Notes: a model not told the origin generated them from the letters alone. Positions 8,830 through 19,214 are shown, counted from the first letter of the stretch. The stretch: DNA of 35,564 nucleotides from Puniceicoccaceae bacterium (GCA_007692545.1 REBV01000163.1:1-35564), one strand, 5' to 3'. A program made the numbers and translations.

Positions 8830-10614
8830 ATGAACCAACCCATCATTTCTTTTTTCACCGCCGGCTGCCTACTATTCTCTGCGTCTTGGGCGGCTCCTTT
8901 GAATTCTTATTTGGAGGATGATGTCGCCATCCATGCTTCTTTCCGCAGTTTGGCGGAGGCTCGCTCCAGTTGGGCCGCGCACCCTTTTGCCGAGTTGATT
9001 GAAAATCCAGAGTTGCAGAATTTTTTTGAACCACTCATGGAGGCTTCCAAGCAGGGCGAAGACTCGAGTTTTACGGAAGTCATGGAGGATGCGTTCGGGT
9101 TGACCTGGGATTCGTTTTTTGAGCTCTTCCCAGGGCAGATCTCGATTTCACTGTTTAACTTGTCGGACTTGCTCCTGCAGCAAGCTGAGCGGCCGGACCT
9201 TGTCATCATGGCAGAGTTTACGGGCGACGCAGATCGACTGGCCGAGTTGATGGGGGTGCAATTCGAGCGAAATGCGGCCAAACAAAAAGAGGCCAATCCG
9301 GCGATCGAGCACGTTATGCTTGAGGAGTTTTTCATGGGGGAGACCTTGCATCTGGATGAGGTCTTCGACGGGGAAAATACGTATATCGAAGACGGCTATG
9401 CGCTGGTCGATGGTATTTTCATCCTAGCCACTCCGGAGACCCGACTGCGTGCAATGGTTGAGGCGATTAAAGAGGGCCCCCGTTCGCCATTGATCGATAC
9501 GGTTGCGTATCAGCGTTCCCGCGAGCTGGGTGGGCGAGGGGATTTCTCGCTGTATTTGAATTTAAGGAGCTTTCTGCCAGCACTCAACCAGGCATTGCTG
9601 AATAAATCGATGGAGAGCGGCGCGGCGATGTTTGGGCTGAGTGCGCCGAGTCTCGACAAAGCACTTGGTTTGGAGTCTTTACAGGCGGTGTTTTTTGATC
9701 TCGATTTGATCGAGACGGGCTTGAGCTCGCATAATGGCATCCTCTACCGTGAAAAAACCGGATTGACGAGTCTGCTGACCTATCGTCCGGGTCCTTTGCC
9801 CGAGGCGGGCTATGTGCCGGAGACGATTTATAGCAGTTCAGTATCGACTTTTGATTTTGGAGCAATGTTGGCGCAGTTGGAGAAGCTGATCGGGAGTGCC
9901 AGCCCGACCATGCCCATGCTGATTGACATGCAGATGCAGACGATGCGCAGCCAAACGGGGGTCGATTTTCGTAGCTCAATTCTGGAAAACTTTGGTGGTT
10001 CCATGGTTTCATTGGCTGCATTACCGGAGGGACGGCAGGATGCGGCAGCCCTCTTGCAGCCGGAGCAAGTCTTCGTCGTTGAGCTGCGGGATGCCGAAGC
10101 CTTGTCCAGTGGCATCCGTGCGCTGATAGATCTGGTGCCCGGGGGACGTGAACTGATCGAAGAGCAGCGCTTCGCCGGCCAGACGATCCACACTATTCGG
10201 GTGGGTGCCAACCCGGCCACGCCGGAAGTGCAGTCCAACGATGTGAGCTATGTCATCACCCGCTCGCATCTCATTTTCAATCTCGGCGACGCGTCGCTGC
10301 TAAAGGAAGTATTGACCCGCATGGAATCCGGAGAGTCCGGTTTCTGGCAAAAGGCCTCGACCAATCAACTCTTTGAGCCGATCGCGATGGAGCGTGCCGT
10401 GACTCGATCTTACGTTGATTTGGAGCAGATGGTAGTGCCTGTCTTTGTATCCATAGTGACGGGGAGCCAATATGGTAGTGAGGGCACTCGCTTGGATGCC
10501 GCTAATATTCCGAGAAATCTAGCCGTGCCCTTCCACGTGATTACGGAGATGAATGAAGCGGCAGATGGTATTTTCAGCCGATCTCTGCTTATTCAACGGG
10601 AGGCTGCCAGATGA
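8830..10614 (+). CDS. Large secreted protein of unknown function, DUF3352-like
   Basis: 594 residues. A clear signal peptide (MNQPIISFF through SASWA, cleavage likely before APLNS) predicts export. The mature protein has no catalytic motif I recognise and is acidic, with alternating strands and helices. Phrases such as YALVDGIFILATPETRLRAM, GDFSLYLNLRSFL and SYVITRSHLIFNLGDASLLKEVL recall DUF3352-type proteins, which repeat an evaluate-a-bound-state fold of unknown role. That family assignment is from memory and is tentative. The stop overlaps the next start (ATGA), so it is translationally coupled to the FG-GAP protein. With the upstream protease it forms a likely three-gene export unit. Confidence 0.7.
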   Translation: MNQPIISFFTAGCLLFSASWAAPLNSYLEDDVAIHASFRSLAEARSSWAAHPFAELIENPELQNFFEPLMEASKQGEDSSFTEVMEDAFGLTWDSFFELFPGQISISLFNLSDLLLQQAERPDLVIMAEFTGDADRLAELMGVQFERNAAKQKEANPAIEHVMLEEFFMGETLHLDEVFDGENTYIEDGYALVDGIFILATPETRLRAMVEAIKEGPRSPLIDTVAYQRSRELGGRGDFSLYLNLRSFLPALNQALLNKSMESGAAMFGLSAPSLDKALGLESLQAVFFDLDLIETGLSSHNGILYREKTGLTSLLTYRPGPLPEAGYVPETIYSSSVSTFDFGAMLAQLEKLIGSASPTMPMLIDMQMQTMRSQTGVDFRSSILENFGGSMVSLAALPEGRQDAAALLQPEQVFVVELRDAEALSSGIRALIDLVPGGRELIEEQRFAGQTIHTIRVGANPATPEVQSNDVSYVITRSHLIFNLGDASLLKEVLTRMESGESGFWQKASTNQLFEPIAMERAVTRSYVDLEQMVVPVFVSIVTGSQYGSEGTRLDAANIPRNLAVPFHVITEMNEAADGIFSRSLLIQREAAR

Positions 10615-12956
10615 TGGGCTGTCGTGGTATTTTCGGCACGTTTCTAATAGCCTTGGCGGTGGCTCAAGTGAGGGGCGTGGAGCCGGCTAATGGCCCGGAG
10701 ATGAAATTTGGATTTGGGGAGCCTCAGGTTATTAAGTTGGACTGGTCGACCCGAGCCTTGCAGGTGCATGACTTGAATGGAAATGGCCTACAGGATTTGG
10801 CTGTGATCAATAACGATAGTGCACAGATCGAGCTACTCTATCAGTTGCCTAAAGACGAGCCCCCGGCCTTGGTCCAGCAGCGGCTACAACGCAACCGCTG
10901 GGATCCGATTTTGTCCGATGGTAATTTTAGATCCGAGAAGATCACCATCGGGGTGCCTCTATTTGATTTGGGGGTGGGGGATTTAAATAACGATGGCCTG
11001 CCGGATCTGGTTTATTCCTCACGCAGCACTCCCTTGACAGTTCGCTATCAGGGGGAGAATGGCCATTGGCTGGAGACGCTGGAATTCGATGGCTTCGACG
11101 CGCTCGGTTGGCGGGGCACGCTTAAGGTGGCGGATTTGAATGGCGACGGCCTGGCCCAAGTCGTCCTGCTTGCTGCCGATGCAGTCCGGGTATTTTCTCA
11201 GGATGCGAGTGGGCGTCTGCAAGAGCCAGAGGTTTATTTTGTGACAGGTGAAAATCCATTTAACCTGGAGCTGGTGGACGTGTCGGGTAATGGCTTGATG
11301 GACATTTGCTATGTCTCGACCGAGGGTCAGCAGGCATTCGTCATGCGCGAGCAACTGGATGATGGTGGCTTTGGCGCAGAGCGCCGTTTCGTGCTGGATC
11401 GGTCGCTCCGTATGTACACGCCGCTTCGCCCCGAGGCGGGCCGCCCCCTGCAATTCAGCTCGGTTGATTCACGCAGCGGCTCCTTGGAATTTTTCGAGAT
11501 ACAGCGAGCTGAAGAGCCCGAGCACACGCGTCCGCTGGACGGAGTGCAGCCGCTCATTTATCCGGTCTTCAGGAAAGTGAACGAAGGGGCGCGCTACAGC
11601 TTTGCCGACCTCAGTGGTAATGGTGAGCCGGACCTCCAAGTGGTCAACCCAGCCAGTGCTGAATTAATGGTCTATTTGAAAAAGAACGGGCGCTATCAGG
11701 CAATGAAGCGCTTTCCATCCTTCTCGGCCATATCGTCCCTGGCTGGGGGGCGTTTTTTTGATTCCGCGGAAGAGGGCGTCGTCGCGCTCAGCCGTGAAGA
11801 GAAAACTCTGGGTATTAGTTATTATGATTCACAGGGCCGATTGTCCTTCCCGCGCTTGATCGAGATCGGGGAGTCGGGGGATCCTTTGGTTTGCCACGCG
11901 GTCGATTTGGATGGTGATGGCTTTGATGAGCTGGCGCTGATTTTGGAGTCGAAGGGTCAGCGGCAGCTTGTCGTTGTGCGACCGGAAGATCGATCCGACC
12001 GCGCATCCAAATGGGAGTTGGTTATGAAAATGGACCTTGAGTCGCCCCGTCGTCGGCCCGAGGCGATTCGAGTAGTCGATGTGTTTGGCCAGCGGGGCCC
12101 TGGGCTGATGCTTTTTGTGCCACGCGAGGCACCGGTCTTTCTTGCGCCGGTAGTTGGCGGCGATTCCTATGAACTGGAGCTCGTGGGGGAGCGCTCCAGT
12201 ATCCGGGAGAGTTTGCTCAAAGATATTACGCCCGCCCAGATCTCTGAATTCGATGTCAATGGTGATGGCTACAAGGAACTCGTCGCTGCGCGCTCCGGAT
12301 TCGTCCGGGCACTTCGTTTTGCTGACGATACGCTGGAAATGGTCGACCAGTTCAATGCCCGGCGCAGTGGCGATTTGGTCTCAGGGGTCATCCCTCATAT
12401 AGAAAACGGCCTGCTCAAAAGCCTGGTGCTTTATGTCGAGAAAGAGGGTGAGCTGCAATTTCTACTCCGTGATGAGGACGGAGTCCTACGCTACCGCCGC
12501 AGTGAAAAGGTGGGGCCGATCAGCCTTTCGGGCTGGAAGCAGTTTTCAGGGCAAGGGCCGGAGGAGTCTACTTATTTGCTCTACGGGGAGGATCGTTTCT
12601 GGTATTTTGCTCCGTCGAGTTCAAGCTGGAAGCGCGAGATCGGTGATAGTTACGAAACTCAACTAGAAGATGTGTTTTTCAGCCAGGTTCATTGGGCTGA
12701 CTTTGATGCCGATGGCCAACTGGAGCTGATTGCAGTGGATGGCACGGAGAATGTCCTGGAAATACTCAGCCGCTCAGCGGATGGATGGACACGTTTGATG
12801 TATTGGGAAATATTTGAGCAAAATATGCATTACCGGGGCCGGACCGGAGCCAAACTGGAGCCACGGGAGGTGGTCCGGGCTGATTTGAATGGGGACGGGA
12901 AGCTGGATTTCGCTTTCCTGATACATGATCGGATTCTGATCTATCCGCAGGAGTGA
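10611..12956 (+). CDS. Exported FG-GAP/VCBS repeat protein (beta-propeller)
   Basis: 781 residues with an N-terminal signal peptide (GIFGTFLIALAVAQVRG). At least nine copies of the Ca2+-binding D-x-[DN]-x-[DN]-G loop are spread along the chain: DLNGNG (54), DLNNDG (124), DLNGDG (175), then DVSGNG, DLSGNG, DLDGDG, DVNGDG, DFDADG and DLNGDG (about 758). Each is followed by a hydrophobic strand such as QDLAVIN or PDLVYSS. This is the integrin-alpha-like FG-GAP/VCBS beta-propeller pattern, usual in extracellular or periplasmic adhesion or scaffold proteins. No C-terminal sorting signal is evident. The start overlaps the preceding stop (ATGATG; either ATG at 10611 or 10614 is possible). It is the last gene of the protease-led unit and is followed by a strong hairpin. 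Confidence 0.88.
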   Translation: MMGCRGIFGTFLIALAVAQVRGVEPANGPEMKFGFGEPQVIKLDWSTRALQVHDLNGNGLQDLAVINNDSAQIELLYQLPKDEPPALVQQRLQRNRWDPILSDGNFRSEKITIGVPLFDLGVGDLNNDGLPDLVYSSRSTPLTVRYQGENGHWLETLEFDGFDALGWRGTLKVADLNGDGLAQVVLLAADAVRVFSQDASGRLQEPEVYFVTGENPFNLELVDVSGNGLMDICYVSTEGQQAFVMREQLDDGGFGAERRFVLDRSLRMYTPLRPEAGRPLQFSSVDSRSGSLEFFEIQRAEEPEHTRPLDGVQPLIYPVFRKVNEGARYSFADLSGNGEPDLQVVNPASAELMVYLKKNGRYQAMKRFPSFSAISSLAGGRFFDSAEEGVVALSREEKTLGISYYDSQGRLSFPRLIEIGESGDPLVCHAVDLDGDGFDELALILESKGQRQLVVVRPEDRSDRASKWELVMKMDLESPRRRPEAIRVVDVFGQRGPGLMLFVPREAPVFLAPVVGGDSYELELVGERSSIRESLLKDITPAQISEFDVNGDGYKELVAARSGFVRALRFADDTLEMVDQFNARRSGDLVSGVIPHIENGLLKSLVLYVEKEGELQFLLRDEDGVLRYRRSEKVGPISLSGWKQFSGQGPEESTYLLYGEDRFWYFAPSSSSWKREIGDSYETQLEDVFFSQVHWADFDADGQLELIAVDGTENVLEILSRSADGWTRLMYWEIFEQNMHYRGRTGAKLEPREVVRADLNGDGKLDFAFLIHDRILIYPQE

Positions 12957-12996
12957 CTACCCAATAAGCACTGCATGTATTCATTTCAGAGGACTT

Positions 12997-13046
12997 CTGA
13001 AAAACGTCTTTTGAGCGCCGGCGGCGACTCAAAAACCGCTTTTCAG
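12997..13046. terminator. Strong nested hairpin between convergent genes, probable bidirectional terminator
   Basis: Outer arms CTGAAAA (12997-13003) and TTTTCAG (13040-13046) enclose inner arms TTTTGAG (13009-13015) and CTCAAAA (13028-13034). The inner stem continues into CGCC/GGCG with a GGC loop and one bulged A. The A/T-rich outer arms would give a U-rich tract on either strand. It lies between the FG-GAP gene (plus) and the HAD phosphatase gene (minus), which converge, so one hairpin could end both transcripts. Confidence 0.6.
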
Positions 13047-13086
13047 TTAAATTACTTGAGACTCTACATTGGACACACCGACGATC

Positions 13087-13914
13087 TCAAGCGTCGATCA
13101 GCCCGAAACAGTGACAACCTTCCAGCACACCGCTAGTGGCTGGATTTTTGGCCTGGTAGAGGCGTTTACCGAGCTGACGTTGGTCGAGATCTTTCTTGAC
13201 CTTTTTGGCGAGGCCCTCGCTGCCATTGGCTACGATGATGGCGCGAAAGCCGCTGACGAGGGCGGCATAATCGTTACCGGAATCACCAGCGTAGATGACC
13301 TCGTCGGGCTTGAAGTTGGCGTGTGTGCTGAGCCAGAGCAGGGCGTAGGCCTTGGAGACGCCTACGGGCATGACATCGAGCAAGCCACAGTTGAGAAATG
13401 GGTCGATACTGCCGACGCATTCGTAAGGCAGTTGTGTTTCCTGTAGGATTGCATTGACCTGGTCGACGAGTCCGAGAACGGTCGCCGCACTCGATTGGTA
13501 GCTGATCTTGAAGCGTTGCTGGTGATCGGGTGCTTGCGGTTCCAAGCCATCGACTTGAGCCAGGGCTTGCTCCACACGTGCCCGGTCCAATCCACCGGAA
13601 GTTTGGGAGAGGTGGGCTTCATACTTTTTGAACATCCGAAAATCGGTGCCGTCGCGTTGGTAGATGGCGCTCCCGACGTCGCAAACAATCCAATCCGGTA
13701 TCGGCAGTGTATATTGCTGCATGGCTTCGAGGACGGACTCAAAGTGCCGCCCGGTGGCAAAAACCAGGCTGTGGTCCGAGCTGTCAAAGTGAGTGCTCAA
13801 GCTGACTAGATCCACGTTATTTTGATCGACACCCGGCAGCGGTATGAGCGTGCCATCGAGGTCTGTGGCCAGCACTCTGGGTGCGATGGAGGATTGAGGG
13901 TTGAAATGATTCAT
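13087..13914 (-). CDS. HAD-IIB phosphatase, sucrose-6-phosphate phosphatase-like
   Basis: 275 residues. Probably removes phosphate from sucrose-6-phosphate, the second step of sucrose synthesis. HAD motif I is ATDLDGTL (Asp18 nucleophile, Asp20 general acid), motif II is FATGR (Thr54), and motif IV is GDSGND (Asp211, Asn214, Asp215). The cap domain carries RFKISYQ, the K-[IV]-S-Y pattern shared with plant and cyanobacterial SPP and with mannosyl-3-phosphoglycerate phosphatases. It sits divergently (83 bases) from the fructokinase-SPS-amylosucrase run, which favours sucrose phosphate over other substrates. Mannosylglycerate or trehalose phosphatase activity is the main alternative. The same fold is also fused to the SPS of this cluster, so there may be two phosphatases for one step. 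Confidence 0.8.
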   Translation of the reverse strand: MNHFNPQSSIAPRVLATDLDGTLIPLPGVDQNNVDLVSLSTHFDSSDHSLVFATGRHFESVLEAMQQYTLPIPDWIVCDVGSAIYQRDGTDFRMFKKYEAHLSQTSGGLDRARVEQALAQVDGLEPQAPDHQQRFKISYQSSAATVLGLVDQVNAILQETQLPYECVGSIDPFLNCGLLDVMPVGVSKAYALLWLSTHANFKPDEVIYAGDSGNDYAALVSGFRAIIVANGSEGLAKKVKKDLDQRQLGKRLYQAKNPATSGVLEGCHCFGLIDA

Positions 13915-13997
13915 AGATTTGCTTTAGGTGTATCTGCGCATGTGAAGGCTGCCTTTGTGGCCTTTGCGTATCTACTGACACAAGACACACTGCTTCC

Positions 13998-14900
13998 ATG
14001 TTATCAAGTGAATCTAAAAAAGGATCTGTATTTGGAACCCAAACGACTCCCTTGGTCGTCTTCGGAGAAGTGCTTTACGACTGCTTTCCCGGCGACGAAC
14101 GGGTTCTCGGTGGAGCGCCCTTCAATGTGGCCTGGGGGCTCAAAGGATTTGGACACGAGCCGCTCTTGATCAGTGCGGTGGGCGACGACGCGGCGGGCGC
14201 TTCAATTTCGCAGCGGATGAAGCACTGGGGTCTCTTGACCGAGGGCTTGCAGAAACATCAGGCCTATGCGACAGGCGAGGTGCAGGTCACAATTGAAGCG
14301 GATGAGCCCAGCTACGAAATTTGCGAGGGTCGGGCCTGGGACTTCATAGCAGACCACGGCTGGGCCGCTACGGGTCTGATATATCATGGCTCGTTGGCGC
14401 TGCGCAGTGAGACGAGCCGACGCTGTTTTGAAAACATCGTCGCCCGTTCGGAGGCGAAGCGGTTTTTTGATATCAACCTGCGTCCGCCCTATGATTCGAT
14501 GGACCTGATTCAGCATTGGGTACGCGGGGTGGATTGGCTCAAATTAAATATCGATGAACTGGGGGCCCTGGTCGGAGACCGTTCGATTGAATTTGAAAAC
14601 TCACTCTCGGCGATCGAGACCCTGCGGGCGGAATACCAGGTGCCCAATGTTCTCCTGACAGGTGGGCGGCGGGGGGCGCGTATCGTCGGTGAGGTTGGCC
14701 AGGCGGTGTGCAGTCCGGCACCGGAGCCCCAGCCATTTGTGGATACAGTGGGTGCGGGCGATGCATTCTCGGCCTACACGATACACGGTATTTTGAGGGG
14801 GCTGCCGGTTGAGACGATCATCGAGCAGGCCAGTCGCTTCGCCGCGAAGGTTTGCGGTCTGCAAGGGGCGACGACTAACGAACAAACATTCTACCAATAA
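13998..14900 (+). CDS. PfkB-family sugar kinase, probable fructokinase
   Basis: 300 residues of the ribokinase/PfkB family. The substrate-binding GGAPFNVAWGL (38-48) and the ATP-site/catalytic DTVGAGDAFSA (Asp255 as base) are complete. VVFGEVLYDCFPG at the N-terminus and FFDINLRPP are typical of fructokinases. It leads the plus-strand sucrose run, 6 bases before the SPS gene. Amylosucrase releases fructose when it polymerises the glucose half of sucrose, so phosphorylating that fructose is the obvious job; similar kinase-SPS-amylosucrase clusters are known in methanotrophs. Other hexoses cannot be excluded from sequence. Confidence 0.85.
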   Translation: MLSSESKKGSVFGTQTTPLVVFGEVLYDCFPGDERVLGGAPFNVAWGLKGFGHEPLLISAVGDDAAGASISQRMKHWGLLTEGLQKHQAYATGEVQVTIEADEPSYEICEGRAWDFIADHGWAATGLIYHGSLALRSETSRRCFENIVARSEAKRFFDINLRPPYDSMDLIQHWVRGVDWLKLNIDELGALVGDRSIEFENSLSAIETLRAEYQVPNVLLTGGRRGARIVGEVGQAVCSPAPEPQPFVDTVGAGDAFSAYTIHGILRGLPVETIIEQASRFAAKVCGLQGATTNEQTFYQ

Positions 14901-14906
14901 ACAGCT

Positions 14907-17081
14907 ATGGCTAAAGAAAAAGGACTCCGCATCGCACTGATTAGCCTACACGGTTTGATTCGCGGCGAACAACTGGAACTCGGGCGCGATGAGGACACGG
15001 GTGGGCAGACTCGCTATGTCCTGGAGTTGGCCCGTGCGCTTTCGGGGCGTGAGGATGTCGACCGTGTTGATTTGATCACGCGGCAGGTGATCGATGATAA
15101 AGTGTCGGACGATTACGCCAAGCTGGAAGAGCGTATCGCTGACAAGGCCTATATCGTTCGCATACCGTTTGGGCCGAAGCGCTACCTCAGCAAGTCGAAG
15201 CTCTGGCCCTACATGGAAGTCTTCGTCGATCAATGCTTGAGCCATTTTCAGCGGACGCGCACGGTACCCGATGTGATTCATGGTCACTACGCGGACGCTG
15301 GTTACGGTGGGGGGCAACTGGCCCGCCTGCTGGGCGTGCCCTTCATTTTCACCGGGCACTCGCTGGGTCGGGTTAAACGCCAGCGGCTGGAGGATTCGGG
15401 CGTGAAGCCGGATAAAATTGAGGCCAGCTACGCTATCTCCCGTCGCATCGAGGCGGAAGAGTTTGCTTTGGAGACCTGTTCATTGATCTGCACCAGCACC
15501 CACCAGGAGGTGCGGGAGCAATATGAAAAGTATGAGAACTACATCCCCGAGCGCATGGAAGTCATTCCGCCGGGGGTCGATCTCAGCTCCTTTCGCCCGC
15601 CGCGGGAAGGCGATGTCCAGTCTGACTTGATCCGGGACATCCATGCCTTTTTGCACGACCCGGAGAAACCACTGATCGTCGCCATGGCCCGGCCGGATGA
15701 GCGGAAGAACCTGGAGATGCTGGTCAAGACCTACGGGGAGTCGCCTCAACTGCAACGGGAGGCGAATCTGGTCCTGATCATGGGCAGTCGCGATGACCTC
15801 CGTGATATGCCCCCAGGGCAAAAGACAGTTTTGCTCAACGTGCTGACACTCATCGACGCTTACAATCTTTATGGCAAGGTGGCCTATCCCAAGCGGCACA
15901 AGCCGGACGACGTGGCTACGCTCTACCGCGAGATCACCCAGTCGCGCGGCGTCTTTGTCAATGCAGCGATGACCGAGCCCTTCGGCCTAACACTGCTGGA
16001 AGCCGCTGCCAGTGGCGCACCCATTGTCGCGACCAACGACGGCGGTCCCAGTGATATTATCGCAAACTGTAAGAATGGCTCTTTGGTCGATCCCTTTGAT
16101 TCGAAAGCCATCGAAAAGGCACTCTTGCACGCTCTAATTGAGCCACAGCAGTGGGACGCCTGGTCGCAGGCCGGCTTGAAAAACGTCAACACGTATTACT
16201 CCTGGGAGCGCCACGTGGAGCGCTATCTGCGGGATGTGAAAGAGGTGCTCAGGGACGAAGATGTGCCGCCGCCGATTGCCCGCGGTCGTACCACACGGCG
16301 CCTGCCGCAACTCGACCGTCTGGTCATCGCCGACATCGACAACACGCTGACCGGAGATGATGATGCCATGCACGATTTCTTCAGATTGATCAGTGAGGCG
16401 GAGGAGCACGTCGGCTTCGGCATCGCCACTGGTCGCCGTTACGAGGACGTGATGCAACTCATGACGGATAACGATTTCCCAAATCCCGAAGTATTGATCA
16501 CTTCGGTTGGCACGGAAATCTATTATGGCAAAAACTATACCTTGGATACCAGCTGGCGCAAGCACATCGACTTTCGCTGGGAGCCGGAGAAAATCCGTGA
16601 AGTGCTCGGGCAGGTCGAAGGCCTCTATATTCAGGAGGATAATGAGCAATCAAAGTTCAAGATCAGCTACAAGGTCGACTTTTCCATCGCGCCCAAGCTG
16701 GCACAATTGAAGCGTATTCTACGGGAGCAGGGCATTCGGGCAAAATGTATTGTATCTTTGAATATGTTTTTGGACATCATACCCTCCCGGGCCGGGAGTG
16801 GCATCAGCATCCGTCACATGGCCTACAAGTGGGGCTTCCCGCTGGAGCATATATTGATCGCCGGGGATTCGGGGAATGACGAAGAGATGCTGGCCGGCAG
16901 CACCCTCGGCGTCGTGGTCGGCAACTATAGCCAGGAGCTGGAAAAACTCCGCAAATACCCGCGCGTTTATTTCGCCGGACAAAACCACGCAGCTGGCATT
17001 ATCGAAGGAATTAAATATTACAATTTCTTCGACCAGATTACCATACCCAATGATAAACTGACAGCTGCGGACGATGCCTGA
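14907..17081 (+). CDS. Sucrose-phosphate synthase with fused C-terminal sucrose-phosphatase domain
   Basis: 724 residues. Makes sucrose-6-phosphate from UDP- or ADP-glucose and fructose-6-phosphate. The GT-B glycosyltransferase half (about 1-470) has the sucrose-synthase start [35 protein letters not shown], a nucleotide-sugar loop [10 protein letters not shown], and the retaining-GT E-x7-E motif in [15 protein letters not shown] (Glu357, Glu365). The C-terminal half (about 470-724) is an HAD-IIB domain with DIDNTL (Asp476, Asp478), GIATGRR, KFKISYK and GDSGND (Asp654, Asn657, Asp658). Both catalytic aspartates are kept, unlike the inactive SPP-like tail of plant SPS, so the protein may be bifunctional. 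Its end overlaps the amylosucrase start by 8 bases, a sign of coupled translation. Confidence 0.93.
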   Translation: MAKEKGLRIALISLHGLIRGEQLELGRDEDTGGQTRYVLELARALSGREDVDRVDLITRQVIDDKVSDDYAKLEERIADKAYIVRIPFGPKRYLSKSKLWPYMEVFVDQCLSHFQRTRTVPDVIHGHYADAGYGGGQLARLLGVPFIFTGHSLGRVKRQRLEDSGVKPDKIEASYAISRRIEAEEFALETCSLICTSTHQEVREQYEKYENYIPERMEVIPPGVDLSSFRPPREGDVQSDLIRDIHAFLHDPEKPLIVAMARPDERKNLEMLVKTYGESPQLQREANLVLIMGSRDDLRDMPPGQKTVLLNVLTLIDAYNLYGKVAYPKRHKPDDVATLYREITQSRGVFVNAAMTEPFGLTLLEAAASGAPIVATNDGGPSDIIANCKNGSLVDPFDSKAIEKALLHALIEPQQWDAWSQAGLKNVNTYYSWERHVERYLRDVKEVLRDEDVPPPIARGRTTRRLPQLDRLVIADIDNTLTGDDDAMHDFFRLISEAEEHVGFGIATGRRYEDVMQLMTDNDFPNPEVLITSVGTEIYYGKNYTLDTSWRKHIDFRWEPEKIREVLGQVEGLYIQEDNEQSKFKISYKVDFSIAPKLAQLKRILREQGIRAKCIVSLNMFLDIIPSRAGSGISIRHMAYKWGFPLEHILIAGDSGNDEEMLAGSTLGVVVGNYSQELEKLRKYPRVYFAGQNHAAGIIEGIKYYNFFDQITIPNDKLTAADDA

Positions 17082-19032
17082 TTTGGACTTAGCTTACGAA
17101 GCCCGGCGCAGCCTTCGGCGTATTCGACCGAAGATTCATCAAAGAATTGCTGGAGCGGCTCACACCGCCAGCGAAGCCGCTTTGCTGATCGAGACCATCG
17201 AGGCCCGCTTGTCGACTCACTGGCCGCGCCTGTTTGACTTACTCTATCAGTTGTATGGTCAGCACTACGACTTCTTCTACTATCTGGAGCGCATCCTGCT
17301 CACGGCGGTTGACTCCTGGTTGGATCGCCCCGAGGATCTCCGTCAACTGGATCTGCGCCGGGAGAATGACCCGAACTGGTACCTGTCCGAGCGCATGGTG
17401 GGTGGCTCACTCTACGTGGATTTGTTTAGTGAAGATCTCAATCAACTCCGGGATAAGATTCCCTACCTGCGTGATCTCGGGCTGACGTATGTGCACCTGA
17501 TGCCGCTCTTCAAAGATCGCGAAGGGAATAGTGACGGGGGATATGCGATCAGCGATTACCGAAGTGTCGATGCGTCCCTCGGCACCATGGAAGAGCTCCG
17601 GGCCCTGGCGCATGATTTCCGTGCGGTCGGTATCTCACTGGTCATCGACTTTGTTTTTAACCATACTGCCGACGACCACGAATGGGCGATCCGTGCCCAA
17701 GAGGGAGACCGCGAATACATTGATTACTACCACACCTACCCGGATCGCACGATCCCGGATCAATACGAGCGCAGCCTGCGGGAGATTTTCCCCACTGTGC
17801 GGCGGGGGAATTTTTTGTGGCACGAAGGCATGCAGAGCTGGATATGGACGACCTTTAACAGCTTTCAATGGGATTTGAAATACGCCAATCCCGAGGTCTT
17901 CCGGGCCATGGCCGAAGAAATGCTCTTTCTGGCCAATACCGGGGTGGAGATACTTCGCTTGGATGCCGTCGCCTTCGTCTGGAAACGAATGGGCACCAGC
18001 TGCGAAAACCTGCCGGAAGCCCACCTGCTGATTCAAGCCTTCAATGCCGTCTGCCGCATCGCAGCACCGGGGCTGGCCTTTAAATCCGAGGCTATAGTCC
18101 ACCCCGATGAGGTTATTAAATACATCAGCACCGAAGAGTGTCCGATCTCTTATAACCCGACGCTGATGGCGCTGCTGTGGGAGGCGATCGCCACGCGGGA
18201 GACACGGCTGCTCAAGCAATCGGTCAGTCACCGCCAGTCGCTTTGGCCGGGCACTGTATGGGTGAACTACCTGCGCGGGCATGACGACATCGGCTGGTCC
18301 TTTGACAATGGGGATGCCTGGGCCGTCGGGATCAATCCCGATGATCACCGAAACTTCCTCAACAGTTTTTATACCGGTGCCTTCAAGGGTTCTTTCGCCG
18401 TCGGTGTCCCGTTTCAGCACAATACCGACACCGGTGATATGCGTGTATCCGGGACGATGGCCTCACTGGCTGGCTTGGAGCAAGCGCTGGTTTCGGAGGA
18501 CCCCGTTCTGCTGGAAATGGCGCTGCGCCGCATCCGCATGCTTTATGGAGTGCTCTGCAGCATCGGTGGCATCCCGCTTATTTTCCTCGGGGAAGAGTGG
18601 GGCATGCTCAATGACTATAACTACCTGGCAGACAAAGAAAAAAAAGACGACAGCCGCTGGGTGCACCGTCCCAAAATGGACTGGGCGCTACTCGATGAGC
18701 TGAAAGTGCCCGATTCGCCCCGGGCGCGTATTTTTCAGGACATGCAGACCCTCTTTGCCACACGCAAGAACTGTCCCGCCTTCACCGGCAGTCAGATGCG
18801 CCTGCTCAGCACCGAGAACGCCCACGTCATGAGCTACCTGCGCTGGAACGAAGGCTTCATCATCGTGGTGGTGGCTAATTTCGCAGATGCCAAACAGACG
18901 ATCAATATGCGCAAGCTTCGTACCGAGGGCTTGGCCCACTTTTTTAAAGATCAACTCAGTGATCGAATTGTCTCAACCCACGACACCCTCGAACTCGAGC
19001 CCTACGAGTTGCTCTGGCTGGCGGAGGATTGA
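17074..19032 (+). CDS. ams: Amylosucrase (GH13), or closely related sucrose hydrolase
   Basis: 652 residues. Amylosucrase transfers glucose from sucrose onto an alpha-1,4-glucan and releases fructose, with no nucleotide sugar. The long N-terminal helical domain (1-110, ending [21 protein letters not shown]) is characteristic of this GH13 subfamily. The catalytic triad is Asp297 ([13 protein letters not shown]), Glu339 ([13 protein letters not shown]) and Asp404 ([12 protein letters not shown]), with [15 protein letters not shown] in the first (beta/alpha)8 turns. It is coupled to SPS and the fructokinase, so sucrose can be made and then converted to storage glucan plus fructose-6-phosphate. 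Sucrose hydrolases of this subfamily share nearly all motifs, so polymer formation is not proven. The ATG at 17074 lies inside the SPS 3' end. Confidence 0.9.
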   Translation: MPDLDLAYEARRSLRRIRPKIHQRIAGAAHTASEAALLIETIEARLSTHWPRLFDLLYQLYGQHYDFFYYLERILLTAVDSWLDRPEDLRQLDLRRENDPNWYLSERMVGGSLYVDLFSEDLNQLRDKIPYLRDLGLTYVHLMPLFKDREGNSDGGYAISDYRSVDASLGTMEELRALAHDFRAVGISLVIDFVFNHTADDHEWAIRAQEGDREYIDYYHTYPDRTIPDQYERSLREIFPTVRRGNFLWHEGMQSWIWTTFNSFQWDLKYANPEVFRAMAEEMLFLANTGVEILRLDAVAFVWKRMGTSCENLPEAHLLIQAFNAVCRIAAPGLAFKSEAIVHPDEVIKYISTEECPISYNPTLMALLWEAIATRETRLLKQSVSHRQSLWPGTVWVNYLRGHDDIGWSFDNGDAWAVGINPDDHRNFLNSFYTGAFKGSFAVGVPFQHNTDTGDMRVSGTMASLAGLEQALVSEDPVLLEMALRRIRMLYGVLCSIGGIPLIFLGEEWGMLNDYNYLADKEKKDDSRWVHRPKMDWALLDELKVPDSPRARIFQDMQTLFATRKNCPAFTGSQMRLLSTENAHVMSYLRWNEGFIIVVVANFADAKQTINMRKLRTEGLAHFFKDQLSDRIVSTHDTLELEPYELLWLAED

Positions 19033-19041
19033 GGAGGAATT

Positions 19042-19140
19042 TTGTCGTGGCGTCGTCGCTTGCGACGGCCCTTTGCCCTTGCCAGCGGGTGAGGACCCGT
19101 CTTCGCGCTCCGCGCTACGCCGTGGCACTGCACCCGCTCT
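19042..19140. repeat. REP/BIME-like composite of short hairpins, copy 1
   Basis: Part of the gap after the amylosucrase gene. It holds a hairpin CGTCGC-TT-GCGACG (19054-19067). Next is a hairpin block at 19101-19121 in which stem GCGC-TCC-GCGC (19105-19115) is framed by CTTC and TACGCC; on the minus strand it is preceded by GTAG, the tetranucleotide known to guide RAYT transposases. Last is a CACCCGCTCTCCG tail. A second copy of the composite, with compensatory stem changes, is at 34819-34987. Not a gene. Confidence 0.6.
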
Positions 19141-19148
19141 CCGAAGTG

Positions 19149-19214
19149 TCCCACAAAAAAGCCCGTCGACTTCGAAAAATCAACGGGCTTAAATGGCGGG
19201 ATAGACGGGACTTG
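19149..19214 (-). repeat. Orphan copy of the tRNA-Asp 3' end plus terminator (candidate att site)
   Basis: Identical over 66 bases to 28199-28264, in the same orientation, 9,050 bases away. It holds the last 21 bases of tRNA-Asp (with CCA) and the downstream terminator hairpin, but no tRNA body and no promoter. The match ends in the T-loop, where the sequence changes at once into a hairpin CTTGT..GCCAC-GTA-GTGGC..ACAAG (19211-19239). This is what an attL-type end of an element inserted in a tRNA 3' end looks like. Confidence 0.75.
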
